From the NCBI GenBank assembly GCA_030374805.1, contig JARGSG010000037.1, positions 62,001 to 126,000 of the forward strand: a stretch of 64,000 nt of DNA, written 5' to 3'. Below the pieces are notes generated by a model. It did no database searches and was not told the DNA's origin. It saw only the letters and a list, made by a program, of their open reading frames with translations. Numbering within the stretch: position 1 is the stretch's first letter; each line of letters starts with the position of its first letter. Positions 10,005 to 20,336 of the stretch are shown here, piece by piece. This DNA comes from Gracilaria gracilis (Eukaryota > Rhodophyta > Florideophyceae > Gracilariales > Gracilariaceae). The position numbers were made by a program, and so were the translations under genes.

Positions 10005-11164
10005 ATGACTCAGTTGTCAAGGAGCCTTGCGTCAGCGAGATCAATTCTTCGAAGATACCTCGCAACGCAGCCATCGAGGGCTACCGAAAACGTTGACTTG
10101 AGGCCCACACAAGGCCATGGACGCGTACCGGAGGCAATCTGGCGCAAGACATCCGACAGGCTGCATAAAAAGCCCCTACATCCTCTTTGCACGCTACGCA
10201 CGGAGATCGAATCGTACTTTCAAACTCGACATCCAAACGTCTTCCATTCTTACAACGACTTATCTCCGGTAGTCACCACAAAGCATTGCTTCGATGACTT
10301 GCTCGTTCCAGCCAACCATCCGTCTCGCGCCCCCACTGATACTTACTACGTCGATAACGACGTGGTGCTTCGAACTCATATGACTGCTCATGATGTACCC
10401 CTCATGCAGCAGGGCAAAACCGCCCTTTTTCTTTGCGGAGATGTGTACCGTCGTGACACTATTGACAGGATCATTATCCAGTGTTTCATCAGATCGATGC
10501 CACGCGCTTGTACGAGCCAGGTACCGACCGTGTCCAGATTCAGAAAGACTTGCAGACCAGTTTGACCGGCCTAGCTCATCATTTGTTTGGTGAACAGGCC
10601 AAACTTCGTTGGGTGGATGCGTACTTCCCGTTTACATATCCTAGTTTTGAACTGGAGGTTTTCTGGCAAGGTGAATGGCTTGAACTTCTTGGATGTGGCC
10701 TGTTACATCGCGGAGTTCTTTCTAATGCTAATGTCGCCAGTGACGTCGATGGCTGGGCTTTTGGGCTGGGTTTGGAGAGACTCGCCATGGTTCTGTTTCA
10801 GCTTCCTGATATCAGACTGTTCTGGTCAAAGGACGAACGCGTGACGTCTCAGTTTTCAAGCGGAACTCTGTTGGACAGGTTTGAACCCTTCTCTGTGTTT
10901 CCAAGCATTGAGAAGGACATTTCGTTTTGGGTGGATGGCCAATTTCATGAGAATGATTTTTGCGAGATAGCTCGCAGTCTGGGAGGTGATCTTGTTGAGA
11001 ATGTTTCGCTGGTCGATCGTTTTGAACGCGAGGGAAAATCGAGTCTTTGCTATCGCTTGGTGTTTAGAAGTATGGAAAGAAACTTGACTCACTCGGAGAT
11101 TAATGACTTGTTCTATAACATAAGGGAAAGCGTTTCAAGCAGTCTGCCTGTGACCTTGAGATAA
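10005..11164 (+). CDS. FARS2: phenylalanyl-tRNA synthetase, monomeric organellar type, with a one-base frame break
   Basis: Charges organellar tRNA-Phe. The N-terminal part, from ATG 10005, has a basic Ser/Arg leader, then class II core sequence (FHSYNDLSPVVTTKHCFDDL, LRTHMTAHD, FLCGDVYRRDTID). The frame then changes between about 10467 and 10471. Downstream, HYPVFHQID, the motif 3 sequence WAFGLGLERLAMVLFQLPD and the C-terminal FDX-ACB anticodon-binding domain (FSVFPSIEKDISFWV ... LVDRFEREGKSSLCYRLVF) continue in the next frame to the stop at 11164. Compared with family members, one base is missing just before HYP; no intron fits the gap. Everything else is intact, so a sequencing or assembly error or a very young lesion is likelier than an old pseudogene. 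About 386 residues in total, close to the family norm. Dual mitochondrial/plastid targeting is common in plants and algae; here it is inference. Confidence 0.88.
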
Positions 11165-11555
11165 CTTGAGAGCATCATGTCGTTTTACTAGGCGTTCAGC
11201 GACCGTGTATCCGTAGCGTTATCTGTTGTACGACTTTGTTCGTGTTGTTTCAGTCAAGAAGATCACGATGAAGATGACTTCGGTCCTCTTCAAAGCGAAA
11301 TTTGTAAAGTTCGGACCTTGTACATAAAATTTTGTGCCAAATTTCTTTGGATCATCGTTTCCGTGTGTTGATGTTGATCCTCTTCGTGCATCTCAGTTTG
11401 CAAGGGTCGTCGAGCATCAACGCATCCGATTTGTAAACAACTCTACGTTGTCACTGGTAGGAGTTTCCGTATCTTAAGGCGTCGGCGAAGGTTCGAAGGA
11501 GCTAGCCAGGCTCGTCTCGTGTGACGTTTTCAACTCGTGCTTTTTGGACTTCACG

Positions 11556-11589
<34 letters not shown>

Positions 11590-11690
11590 AACAACAACAA
11601 TTCTGCTTCACAGTTTGCGAACGCCTATTGCATTCACAAGAAAAACAACAACACACTGGTTCAGTTGTAGGTGAAAAGTGAGTGAGCGCC
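11165..11690. other. intergenic with poly-C tract
   Basis: About 525 bp between the PheRS stop and CCDC25 start. It contains the 32-base C run and A/C-rich sequence just before the CCDC25 ATG (ACAACAACAA, AAAAACAACAACACAC), probably 5' UTR. Confidence 0.6.
11556..11587 (+). repeat. homopolymer run of 32 C
   Basis: An uninterrupted run of C located 104 bp upstream of the CCDC25 ATG. The true length may differ, since such runs are often misread. Confidence 0.95.
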
Positions 11691-12323
11691 ATGGTATTCT
11701 TCTACAGAACAAGAGACTCATCGTATCACGTTTACGTCGGAAAGGACAAGTACGAAAATGAGGAGCTCATCAAGTATGGCTGGGATAACGATGTATGGTT
11801 TCATGTCGACAAACTTTCGTCTGCTCACGTGTATTTGCGCCTCAAAGATGGTGAAACGATAGATTCTATCCCTGAAGGAGTACTGGAGGACTGCGTACAG
11901 CTCGTCAAACACAACTCCATCGAAGGCAATAAGATGAACAACATCGCAGTAGTGTACACCTATTGGAGCAACTTGAAAAAGACAGGTGATATGGATGTTG
12001 GTCAAGTCAGCTTCCACAGGGTTGGAGATGTGAAACGAATAACCGTCGAGAAGCGCGCAAACGAAATCGTGAACCGCCTTAACCGAACAAAAACTGAAGC
12101 ACATCCGGACTTGGCTAAGGAAAAGACAAACCGTATCAAACATCTCAACAAGATTGCTCGGGACGAAATGCGAAAGAAAGCAGAGCGAGAAAAGGAACAC
12201 CGCGAACAGCGACAGAAAGAAAAGGAGGCAAAGTCTTACGATCGCATCCATCAACCAAAAGATATGACAAGCAACAAAGATATTCGTCAAACTTATACAG
12301 AATACGAAGATGATTTCATGTGA
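11691..12323 (+). CDS. CCDC25: CCDC25 homologue (NFACT-R/DUF814 protein)
   Basis: 210 residues, the usual length. The N-terminal two thirds is the NFACT-R fold: GKDKYENEELIKYGW, DVWFHVDKLSSAHVYLRL, CVQLVKHNSIEGNKMNNI and YTYWSNLKKTGDMDVGQVSFHR. The last third is a charged coiled coil rich in Lys, Arg and Glu (residues ~135-185), ending in the acidic DEDDFM-like tail typical of the family (EYEDDFM). ATG at 11691 begins MVFFY, matching the conserved family start. Homologues have been linked to membrane and DNA sensing in animals; the general role is unclear, and kinship to ribosome-quality-control NEMF/Rqc2 suggests tRNA or nucleic-acid binding. Confidence 0.95.
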   Translation: MVFFYRTRDSSYHVYVGKDKYENEELIKYGWDNDVWFHVDKLSSAHVYLRLKDGETIDSIPEGVLEDCVQLVKHNSIEGNKMNNIAVVYTYWSNLKKTGDMDVGQVSFHRVGDVKRITVEKRANEIVNRLNRTKTEAHPDLAKEKTNRIKHLNKIARDEMRKKAEREKEHREQRQKEKEAKSYDRIHQPKDMTSNKDIRQTYTEYEDDFM

Positions 12324-12709
12324 ACGAGAAGCACGTCAATCGTGGGCGAACAAGTACAGAGTACCAGCCCCTCAGCTGCGACAAGCCTTCTCACAGCGAT
12401 GGATTAGAGATTCCTCCAAATGTTGCCGTCACTCGTTTTTGATAACGAATCCGTAATGCAAGGAATGTCGGAGTGCATCATGACCTATCCATTTATAAGT
12501 ACCAGACATTTGATTCATTGAGCTATCTAATCTGCTTCTAACAGCGATGGTTGTTTGTTGTGGAACCAGGTTTCTTGTGCCAAGTGCAATCTATCATCAA
12601 AATTGACAGTACCCGTGTTTATGCGTGTATCCCTCCCGCGGGTACCTGAGATAAAGAATGGTAGATAGCGCTCCTTTGAATTCTAGGCACTAGATCTTAT
12701 CATCAGTAG
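12324..12709. other. short intergenic region between convergent genes
   Basis: About 385 bp between the stops of CCDC25 (plus) and DLD (minus). Only 3' UTR and terminator sequence is expected; I see no defined signal. Confidence 0.6.
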
Positions 12710-14191
12710 TTAGAAATGGATGGGTTTGCTGTGAGTAGCCATAGCGGCTTCTCTTGTGGCTTCTGAGAGAGTGGGATGAGCGTGGCATGTCCTAGCGATA
12801 TCTTCGGAGCTCGCGCCGTATTCCATGGCAAGAACGCCTTCAGCAATCAGTTCGCCAGCATTAGGACCAACGATGTGCATACCAAGGACACGATCTGTGG
12901 TCTTGTCGGCAAGGACCTTGACCATACCTTGAGCGAACTCGCCGCCAACATCGTTTGTTCGTGCTCGAGAGTTCGCCATAAAGGGGAATGTTCCTTTAGA
13001 GTATTCTACACCAGCCTCTTTAAGTTCCTCTTCCGTCTTTCCAACTGTGGCAACTTCAGGATGAGTGTAGATAACATTAGGAACACAATTGTAATCGAGG
13101 TGACCTTCACCAGCGCCTGCGATAATTTCGGCAGCGATTAGACCCTCGTCTTCAGCCTTGTGAGCCAGCATTGGACCTTTGATAACATCACCAATAGCAT
13201 AGATGTTCGGAACATTTGTGCGGAATTTGTCGTCGACGTTAATTCTTCCCCTATCGTCCATTTCGATTCCAACCTTATCCAAACCCAGTCCATCAGTGTG
13301 TGGTTTTCGACCTGTGGCCACTAGAACGACATCAGCCTCCATGGTTTCAGGCTTTCCACCCTTGCTCTTTTCAAGATCGAGTACGACCTTTCCACCCTCT
13401 TTCTTACTCGAAACAACCTTTGTTCCAAGCTTGAACTTCATCTTCTGTTTCTTGAGAATGCGAAGGAAGTTATTTGCAATCTCTTTGTCTGTACCAGGTA
13501 TGATGCGATCCAAGAATTCAACTACTGTGACATCAGCACCAAGTCTTCTCCATACAGAGCCCATTTCAAGACCGATTACGCCACCTCCAATTACGACCAT
13601 TTTCTCAGGCACTGTTTCAAGTTTGAGCGCACCGGTACTTGACACTATGACTTGTTCGTCGATGGGGACTGTTGGTAGAGTGGAAACTTCGCTTCCGGTA
13701 GCAATCATGATATTCTTCGCCGCGATTTGTTGAGAGCCGCCATCAATAAGGTCAACGGAGACCTCATTCGCAGAGGAAACTGAACCGGCGCCCTTAACAT
13801 AGGTGACTTTGTTCTTCTTAAAGAGACCTTCAATACCTTGAGTAAGGCCGCCGACGCTGTTGAGCTTGTGTTTCATCATGGCGGGAAGGTTAACTTCCAC
13901 GTCGCCCTTGATGTCGATTCCATGCTTGGAAAAACTGTGCTTGGCTTCCTCATACAAATGAGACGAGTGTAGAAGCGCTTTGCTTGGAATGCACCCAACG
14001 TTGAGACATGTGCCACCTAGCGTACCGCGCTTCTCAACGCAAGTGACGGAAAGGCCGAGTTGAGCAGCCTTGATAGCAGCTACATAACCACCGGGACCGC
14101 CGCCAATAACGACAAGATCCTGTTGAGGAGCGGTGGACAAGAAGCGACGCAGCGTGTGGAAGCGAGGAGCTGTGGTGCGAAACGACAGCAT
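12710..14191 (-). CDS. DLD: dihydrolipoyl dehydrogenase (E3), mitochondrial
   Basis: 493 residues from ATG 14191. It reoxidises dihydrolipoamide in pyruvate, 2-oxoglutarate and branched-chain dehydrogenase complexes and the glycine cleavage system, passing electrons to NAD. Visible parts: an Arg/Ser-rich mitochondrial presequence (1-30); the FAD motif [20 protein letters not shown]; the redox disulfide in [16 protein letters not shown]; the NAD motif [20 protein letters not shown]; the FAD-binding sequence [21 protein letters not shown]; and the dimer-interface catalytic HAHPTLSEA. It ends THSKPIHF, close to the usual E3 C-terminus. The same frame is open upstream to 14524, but that stretch is Pro/Arg-rich and non-homologous; the presequence starting [17 protein letters not shown] fits much better. 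The mitochondrial form is favoured over a plastid one by overall similarity to human-type E3. Confidence 0.97.
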   Translation of the reverse strand: MLSFRTTAPRFHTLRRFLSTAPQQDLVVIGGGPGGYVAAIKAAQLGLSVTCVEKRGTLGGTCLNVGCIPSKALLHSSHLYEEAKHSFSKHGIDIKGDVEVNLPAMMKHKLNSVGGLTQGIEGLFKKNKVTYVKGAGSVSSANEVSVDLIDGGSQQIAAKNIMIATGSEVSTLPTVPIDEQVIVSSTGALKLETVPEKMVVIGGGVIGLEMGSVWRRLGADVTVVEFLDRIIPGTDKEIANNFLRILKKQKMKFKLGTKVVSSKKEGGKVVLDLEKSKGGKPETMEADVVLVATGRKPHTDGLGLDKVGIEMDDRGRINVDDKFRTNVPNIYAIGDVIKGPMLAHKAEDEGLIAAEIIAGAGEGHLDYNCVPNVIYTHPEVATVGKTEEELKEAGVEYSKGTFPFMANSRARTNDVGGEFAQGMVKVLADKTTDRVLGMHIVGPNAGELIAEGVLAMEYGASSEDIARTCHAHPTLSEATREAAMATHSKPIHF

Positions 14192-15559
14192 TCTGGAAGG
14201 ATGGAGAGGTCGGCGTACTAACAAGAAGAACACCTCAACGAGTTGGTGTGGATCGCTCTGACGCGGCGGGGATGCTTGGGGCCTGGAGCTTTTGAAGAGT
14301 GGGAAAGTCTGCCAGACGCATTGGTGGCACGGTGCGGGCGAAGCTTGGGGCCTGGACGGACGAAAGCTGAACGGCTGAAAATCGATGAGATTTGTACGAT
14401 CGGTCCTGCGTTGGTGCTTGACCGCTGGAGATGAAATCAGCGTTTGCCAACCGGCACGTGGCTTCTGTGGATTGGCCCGTGTGTCTCCGTTGCGGAAAAG
14501 GAGCACCAACCATCGATGGTTCACAAAGCGGCTGGCATCAAAGAAGGCGACGGAGATGAAATGCTTGATCCGCCTGGTCCCTGGGTGAACAGACTCCGTT
14601 CAACAGAGTCTGTTCCCAGCGTCAAGAGTTGTTTCTCGATCTGGCTCGTGTGCTTCGGTTCTGAACATGGCTCTGATTTGTGGCGGGTATGGCTCTGAAG
14701 GAACGGTTCGTGGGCGACGATAGCTTGGTGACTTCGTAATTCCACCTTGGTCTCCGATGATGAGGTGTGAGCGCGAAGCGCAACGCCCAACACTGCGGCA
14801 GCCATGTGCACCCTGTTCAAACTCGAACTCATAACCATCCCAGAACAACAGTCTCCACGCCCCCGGTAGAAGCCATCTACACAAAGCGGCGGCGTACTGA
14901 TTCTCAAATCTTGTCCGTATCTTTGCCACCTCTGCAAGCAAGTTTTTGCAATGTGCCTGTGACGCATCGAGAAGGATGACCTTGTGCTCCGAATGTCAAC
15001 ACCGCTGCGTTTAGTTTGGGTTCATTCTTCGACTGCCGAAGACAGATGGATTTTTGGAAGAGCTAAACAAGGATGAAGCTAATGATATCACACAAACAAT
15101 GCTATAACGGCCACCTGCATTCTGCTAACCGATCATCATCAGTATTGGTGGCTTCTGAACGCCCTTTCCGCAATGCGCTGGAACAGTTCGTCATAATAGC
15201 AGCTAAGAGCCAATTCTGAAAATTCTGCAAGTGAATCTTCCTGGATGTGATAGCCCGCCCCTAACCGCCGGTCAGCTATTTGATTCTGCAGTCATGACGA
15301 ATAAACACCACCCCATCCATGGCAATCCTTCTCAACACAAGATTTCTCTTCAGGTATGAGCGATATCTATGACACGATATTATGTATATGTCGTAATTCT
15401 AATGGCAAGAAAGTATGCCCCAGAGTTGAATACCTCAAAATGCCTTATGCGAAGAAGCGTTTCGGTCTCTACCAAGCACGATCATTCTCTTCCCTCAAGT
15501 GTGAGTAGCAATTGCCCCAATATGGACATTATTAGTTTCAAAAAGTTGCGCTCTACCGG
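14192..15559. other. intergenic, no gene recognised
   Basis: About 1.4 kb upstream of DLD (minus) and downstream of the IMPACT-like gene (minus). Overlapping ORFs of up to ~150 codons on both strands at 14.2-15.0 kb show no family features. The DLD promoter must lie in the left part. Confidence 0.55.
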
Positions 15560-16174
15560 TTAGTCCCCAGGTTGCTCTCGTTCGGGAGAAAGCCGCTCAA
15601 TCTTTGCTGATCCGCCTGTAACGTTAGTTATCTTCGCATGAACAGCCTTCTCTATATCAAGAGCCACTCGTAGAGATATGGTGCATCCGGATTCGTTATA
15701 GACTGCCTCTAGGCGCTCGTATGTATCTGCAATGGCTTGAACAACTCCAATGTGCTCCCATTGGACTGTTACTTGAAGATCAACAGTGGCAGTGGCTATC
15801 TCCTTTGGGGCACCTTTCAAGCATTCTGTTGCAGATCTATTGTAAGCACGAATCAGGCCACCAGCTCCAAGCTTCACCCCTCCGAAATATCTTGTGACAA
15901 CAACAACAACGTGGTCGATGTCGTTTGCGCAAATGGCCGAGTAGATGGGTCTTCCTGCAGTGCCAGAGGGCTCGCCATCGTCGCTGAAGCGATATGTAGA
16001 CTCTCCAATGCGATAAGCCCAGCAGTTATGAGAAGCCCTGGGTTCACGAACGAGTTCTATAAACGCTTTGGCGTCAGCGATGGTGAGTGCTTTTGAGGCG
16101 CTAGTGACGAAACGAGACTTTTTGATGACTATTTCGGAGACATGTGGCGCTGTCAAATGTAGTATGTTACGCAT
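15560..16174 (-). CDS. IMPACT/YigZ (UPF0029) family protein
   Basis: 204 residues. The N-terminal UPF0029 domain is clear: SEIVIKKSRFVTSASKAL, ASHNCWAYRIG, FSDDGEPSGTAGRPI, DHVVVVVTRYFGGVKLGAGGLIRAY. The C-terminal half is the ferredoxin-like DUF1949 type domain of bacterial-style YigZ proteins. Eukaryotic IMPACT/Yih1 proteins carry an N-terminal RWD domain and restrain GCN2; that domain is absent, so this is the shorter YigZ form, whose biochemical role is not settled. ATG at 16174 gives the normal family length. A plastid or bacterial ancestry is possible. The neighbours give no functional hint. Confidence 0.92.
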   Translation of the reverse strand: MRNILHLTAPHVSEIVIKKSRFVTSASKALTIADAKAFIELVREPRASHNCWAYRIGESTYRFSDDGEPSGTAGRPIYSAICANDIDHVVVVVTRYFGGVKLGAGGLIRAYNRSATECLKGAPKEIATATVDLQVTVQWEHIGVVQAIADTYERLEAVYNESGCTISLRVALDIEKAVHAKITNVTGGSAKIERLSPEREQPGD

Positions 16175-16440
16175 CTTGCGACATGTCGCTTGGTGAAGGA
16201 AGATACCGTGTGCCGTTGTAGCCAGAGTCTGGGCTTAGAAGATCTCAGGGGGAGGAAGATTTCTGATCTCAAAATCATTAATCTTCTTTTGACAACTTTG
16301 TGGGGGAGGTTTGAGAGAAGGTTCTTCCTCAACCACCTGTACAGATTCGATGCTTCCGACGGCGTCCGTGTTTGTATCCTGATCATATAACAAAGGTGTC
16401 CTGAACACGCTTTGACAGCTAATCACGTCTTTGCTTGTAA

Positions 16441-16490
<50 letters not shown>

Positions 16491-17130
16491 TGAGCACACT
16501 AGCTCAACTATGACTTAATGCGGAATTGTAACTTCCGTTGAACGGGTATGCCCATTTGTCTCTAAAGATGGAATTGGGAGAAAAACGCCTGGCACTGGGA
16601 GAACACTTACCTATGGTATACAGCCTAATTGCTTTATAGTACGCGGTGAGTATATTGAATGGGTGAGCGGGTGTGTGGGTGTGAATGCGAGTGGGGTGAA
16701 TATCCCCTTTCAAGTTCATATCACCAAAATGATGCAGTACATGAAATGATGCAGTACATGTCGCGAAAATAATACGTGTTGAACTTGGGCACTACGTTGG
16801 GTGTTTTCCTTCTTTTCAATCTGCGTGGACAAGGTCAAACTTCATATCCGCGTGCGAAAGTAGAAATACGGAGTGCGAAATGGTTTAAAGAACGAATTGT
16901 CTTCCAACTGGAAAAGACTCTAGGTGAATAATGTCCCGGTGTGTGACGAATGCCAGCTTCAGTGATGGATAGTGCCAGATGTGAGTACGAGTGGTTCAAG
17001 AACACGTCTTGCACAGCTGAGATACACATGTTTCCAAGGCATGCACGGCTGGGGTCGTATCTTTATAAGCAGTTTACGTGCTCGGTGACCACGAGCATGA
17101 TGGTTTTAAATGTCTACAGCGGAAATTAGA
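16175..17130. other. intergenic with (CT)n microsatellite
   Basis: About 950 bp. It holds the CT repeat and a 17-bp tandem duplication (AAATGATGCAGTACATG twice at 16727-16760). No coding sequence recognised. Confidence 0.6.
16445..16486 (+). repeat. (CT)21 microsatellite
   Basis: A 42-base uninterrupted CT dinucleotide run, about 270 bp upstream of the IMPACT-like start. Confidence 0.95.
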
Positions 17131-18408
17131 TCATTGGAAGGAACGAACGCCCAAGTATTTCTTGACAGTTTCGTAGACGACATATGAGACACCAGCCGAC
17201 GGTATGGCACTTATGTACATAGGCTGCAGCCCGCGGTACAGCGCTAAGGGTCCTTCGTTCTTGATGATACCAGTTGCTGCTTGTAGCATACTTCTGTATT
17301 GCACAGGGCGGCCTCCAATACCTTGAAGCTGAAGCCTCTTGCGAACGACATCCAGAGGATGGCATGCAGTTTGTGCAACTGCCCCGGCAAACGCTCCGAT
17401 TGCAAGGAGAATGACCAGACTGGCTTCCTTGTTGTTTCGGCGCATATAAACCAGCTTGAGCTGTTCATAAATCGCAAAGTCTAGTCCGGCATATGGCATC
17501 ATGGCAACAAGAGTTGGACTCAGACCTCTGTACAGAGCACGTGGCCCTTGTTGACGCGCGAATGTGACTATAGTTCGAAGAACGCCAGAAAATCGTTCAG
17601 GATGAGCCGTAAGCAATGTTTTTGCTGTATCAAGAGGGTAGCACATAGTGGCGGCTGTCATTCCTGCTAATCCACCTGCAATGAAGCGTTCCCAAGCACT
17701 TAGCGGCTTGGCATTCGCTCCTGGACGCCGGCCTTCACGAAGTCGAAAGAGGACGCGTTTCAAAGCTTCAAAAGCTACAAACTGGATTCCTTTTGTCGGT
17801 GCCACTTTGAGGCAGTTGGCTGCGTTACCTTTAAAGAAGCCGCGCAATCCTTCAGTTTGAAGCAGTACGCGTAACTGGCGCATTAATGGGGGAGCGGCCT
17901 CCGAGGTGCACATGTTCACTGTTGCAACAACCTCCAAAGGTGACACTGCTGTTCGTGAAATAATTCCAGCTATAGCCTGTGATTTAGGCATTGGAAGAAG
18001 AATCAAATCAGCATGGACAGTTGGATAGAAAACGCACGTAAGTCAGAAAGGTGATGATTGTCGCAGATCGTGAGCAACAATCGCGAAGAACATGAGGCAA
18101 AAACGTACGCCCGCTATGAGATACTTGACGGAGTTTGAATTTGTAATAGCTGTCAGTGACCTTCGAGCCTTCGTGGCGGCCGCAACAAACGCATTGTGAT
18201 GAGCGATTGACAACTTTGCGCTTTTCGAGGCGTTTAGCTTGGCATCCGGTTTAGAGTGGTGGCCGGAAGATTGGTCAGGTGGCGGATGATCTGATTTGGG
18301 TGACGATGATGATTGCTGTTTGCCAGGAGGCGCAACATGTGCCAAACGAGGCGAAAGAGAACGAGGCCGGCGCGGACACGCCGTGACTTGGGACATGTGC
18401 GTTCTCAT
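17131..18408 (-). CDS. mitochondrial carrier family (SLC25) protein, BT1-like, two exons
   Basis: Exon 1 is 18408-18109 (100 codons); exon 2 is 17976-17131. They join in phase 0 across a 132-bp GTACGT...CAG intron. The splice restores the first transmembrane helix, which reads NSNSVKYLIAG then AIAGIISRTAVSPLE. The spliced protein is about 381 residues. Three Solcar repeats are seen with signatures SPLEVVATV, YPLDTAKTLL and HPLDVVRKRL, each followed by the Gly-rich helix and a G(F/Y)(F/R)(K/R)G element (GFFKGNAANCLKVAPTKG, ALYRGLSPTLVAMMPYAG, ALYRGLQPMYISAIPSAG). The first repeat resembles the Brittle-1/adenine nucleotide group, so nucleotide or CoA exchange is plausible; the substrate cannot be fixed. 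Residues 1-80 are a basic, Ser/Pro/His-rich extension that could be an organellar presequence. Confidence 0.9.
17977..18108 (-). other. intron of the mitochondrial carrier gene (132 bp)
   Basis: Donor GTACGT directly after the Gly codon of YLIAG; acceptor AAATCACAG before the Ala-Ile-Ala-Gly codons. Without splicing, the first helix of the carrier is broken. Phase 0. Confidence 0.85.
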
Positions 18409-18989
18409 TTTCGGGATGGAGGTGGTGGCGATCGCCCTCTCGGAAAGCGGTCAAAGGGGTGTTTGTGCGGAGAGGACGTCTGAGGATTAACAGTCAGCGG
18501 CGCGATGAGGGAGAGAGAGAGACGTCGAACGTTAGCAAATCGCTTCGCACTGCGAAGTTCGCAGTGCGCAGCGATTTGATTCGCGCGATCCATTCGGTTG
18601 AGCACCCGCGCGAATGGCCATTTTGTTAGCGCTTTGTTTTGTGGTCAAAATCGGGGACGCCCTTGGCCACAGACCGGTGCATCTCCGGGATATTCCCCGT
18701 TGCGCTTTATTGCGAACGAGCACGTTCAGTTCTCGAGCACAAGACATGACGTTTAACACGAAGGCCTTGTCTCCCACTGCTCCATGTTGCCTCTTGCCTG
18801 GTGAAATCCGCCACTACTTTGACAGAGACTATTCACAAAGCTTACTACACCCCAAACCCACCCACAATGGTAACGTTCTGCTTAGTACCGGCGGGAAATA
18901 TGCCGCCGTTGCCCGGGTTAGAAACCCAGCTTGACTCAGGACAATGGAAATAGTACTTTTTCTTTCCGTCGAACAGGGGATATGCAGCT
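18409..18989. other. intergenic containing a strong hairpin
   Basis: About 580 bp upstream of the carrier gene and downstream of the carboxypeptidase. It contains GA-rich sequence and the 41-bp inverted repeat at 18537-18577. No gene recognised. Confidence 0.6.
18537..18577. repeat. 41-bp near-perfect inverted repeat
   Basis: Arms of 20 bases (AAATCGCTTCGCACTGCGAA and its complement, with one mismatch) are separated by one base. It lies 129 bp upstream of the carrier ATG, so it could be a regulatory palindrome, a cruciform or a tiny element relic. Confidence 0.9.
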
Positions 18990-20336
18990 TCATCGTCGTG
19001 AGCGCCATGGTCTCATGTTTCGTCGCCTTAAGACTGTTAAAGTGCGTTTCCCCAACTGCCGAATTGTCCTCCGTGTCGTGAAAGCCGCCAGGGAGAAGCA
19101 AGAAACTACGAACAGAATGAAAAACATGGGCGGTTCATAATGAATCATTTCTTCGTTCCCCTCCCGTTCCGTTAGAAGTAATATTCGGTACCGAAACCAC
19201 CGCGCCCCTCCAAACCACCACAATGACTGGAAAGGACCAAACCAGGGCGGATTAGGCTGCAGCTTTGCCGCCTCAACACCTACAGTTTCCATCACACCGG
19301 ACCAATTGCCCATGACTGACGCGAATGCTGCGCTGTCCATAGGGTTGAACATGCTTTTGCAATCTCTATGATCGAATCCGAATATTTCTAAGGTGCAAGC
19401 AAACGGAACCCCATACATACCAACAGCATGGTCCACCCCTGTTCCGTATGCGCGATACCCGAACAGTTGCGACGCGGTACCAATGCGACAGTCCCGACAA
19501 TGAATGCTTTTGATTCGTTGCGCAATGTGCTCCATGCCGCCTGCAATGCTAGTACCTGAGTCCCACGGAAGCAGTATAGAGCGATCACCGGAATGAAAGC
19601 TCAAGTACGCGTTTGGTTTTGTTCGACGTATTACGGCATCAATCGCCCGCGTTTCCCACTCACTCAGTGGATGTGAACCCTCTGTCTCTTCCTCTGACAA
19701 AGTGTCCGCATCTTTATATCCCCATTGTACGACGTAGTTTCGGTTCACATCTACCCCGTTGGCATTCAAACGAGAGCAGTCATTGTCCGTTTCAGCCTCA
19801 TGTCGTCCAGCTTCGTTCACAATAGGTACGAGAACTATTTCGAGATTGTGTAGTACATGCGACATGGACCCCTTCCCGCAATATCGTTGAACAATCGACA
19901 ACGCAAGCTCAGAGGTAATTCGTTCCCGCCCATGCTCACCAAACACTGCCATTACACGAGTACGGTCAGTATTCATTCTCCGTGATTTCGACCGCGCTCT
20001 TGCTTTTGCGTTGTACGTTAGGGTCACAACCAACAGTTTTCCTCGTGGTCTGCTCGTTCCTGATGGAGGAAGTAAAAATGGTTTAGGATCAAGAACGACA
20101 ACCCACTCAGCTCTGGCATGGGGACATGTTGCAGTAATTGCATTCAGCTTCACCAGAAGCTGTCGCGTTTGATGGTACCACGCCCCTTCATTACGCACAC
20201 TAGTTGATGAGGCAAATGAAAGTAGCCATGGGCCCGCCATTCCCACTTGGGCAGAAACTCCGCCATTGGTCAGCAAAACATGCAGAACACACAGAAGACG
20301 CAAGGCTGTATGAGTAGTGAGGCGACGTATGACCAT
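18990..20336 (-). CDS. M14 zinc carboxypeptidase, membrane-anchored
   Basis: 448 residues from ATG 20336. A signal peptide (LRLLCVLHVLLTNGGVSAQ) is followed by an M14 peptidase domain. Zinc ligands are the His and Glu of FGEHGRERI and the His of YLSFHSGD. VDVNRNY holds the substrate carboxylate-binding Asn-Arg, and the general-base Glu is in ACTLEIFG. Near the C-terminus a hydrophobic segment (MFFILFVVSCFSLAAF) precedes a basic tail (RRRNMRPWRSRR), so this is a type I membrane protein with a luminal or extracellular catalytic domain. It probably trims C-terminal residues of secreted peptides or proteins. An upstream in-frame ATG at 20378 would add 14 residues before the signal segment. Specificity (basic or neutral residue) cannot be read. 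All catalytic residues are present. Confidence 0.93.
   Translation of the reverse strand: MVIRRLTTHTALRLLCVLHVLLTNGGVSAQVGMAGPWLLSFASSTSVRNEGAWYHQTRQLLVKLNAITATCPHARAEWVVVLDPKPFLLPPSGTSRPRGKLLVVTLTYNAKARARSKSRRMNTDRTRVMAVFGEHGRERITSELALSIVQRYCGKGSMSHVLHNLEIVLVPIVNEAGRHEAETDNDCSRLNANGVDVNRNYVVQWGYKDADTLSEEETEGSHPLSEWETRAIDAVIRRTKPNAYLSFHSGDRSILLPWDSGTSIAGGMEHIAQRIKSIHCRDCRIGTASQLFGYRAYGTGVDHAVGMYGVPFACTLEIFGFDHRDCKSMFNPMDSAAFASVMGNWSGVMETVGVEAAKLQPNPPWFGPFQSLWWFGGARWFRYRILLLTEREGNEEMIHYEPPMFFILFVVSCFSLAAFTTRRTIRQLGKRTLTVLRRRNMRPWRSRR

Noticed and set aside
14192-14524. Upstream in-frame extension of DLD
   Set aside because: Pro/Arg-rich with no family similarity; a normal mitochondrial presequence starts at 14191.
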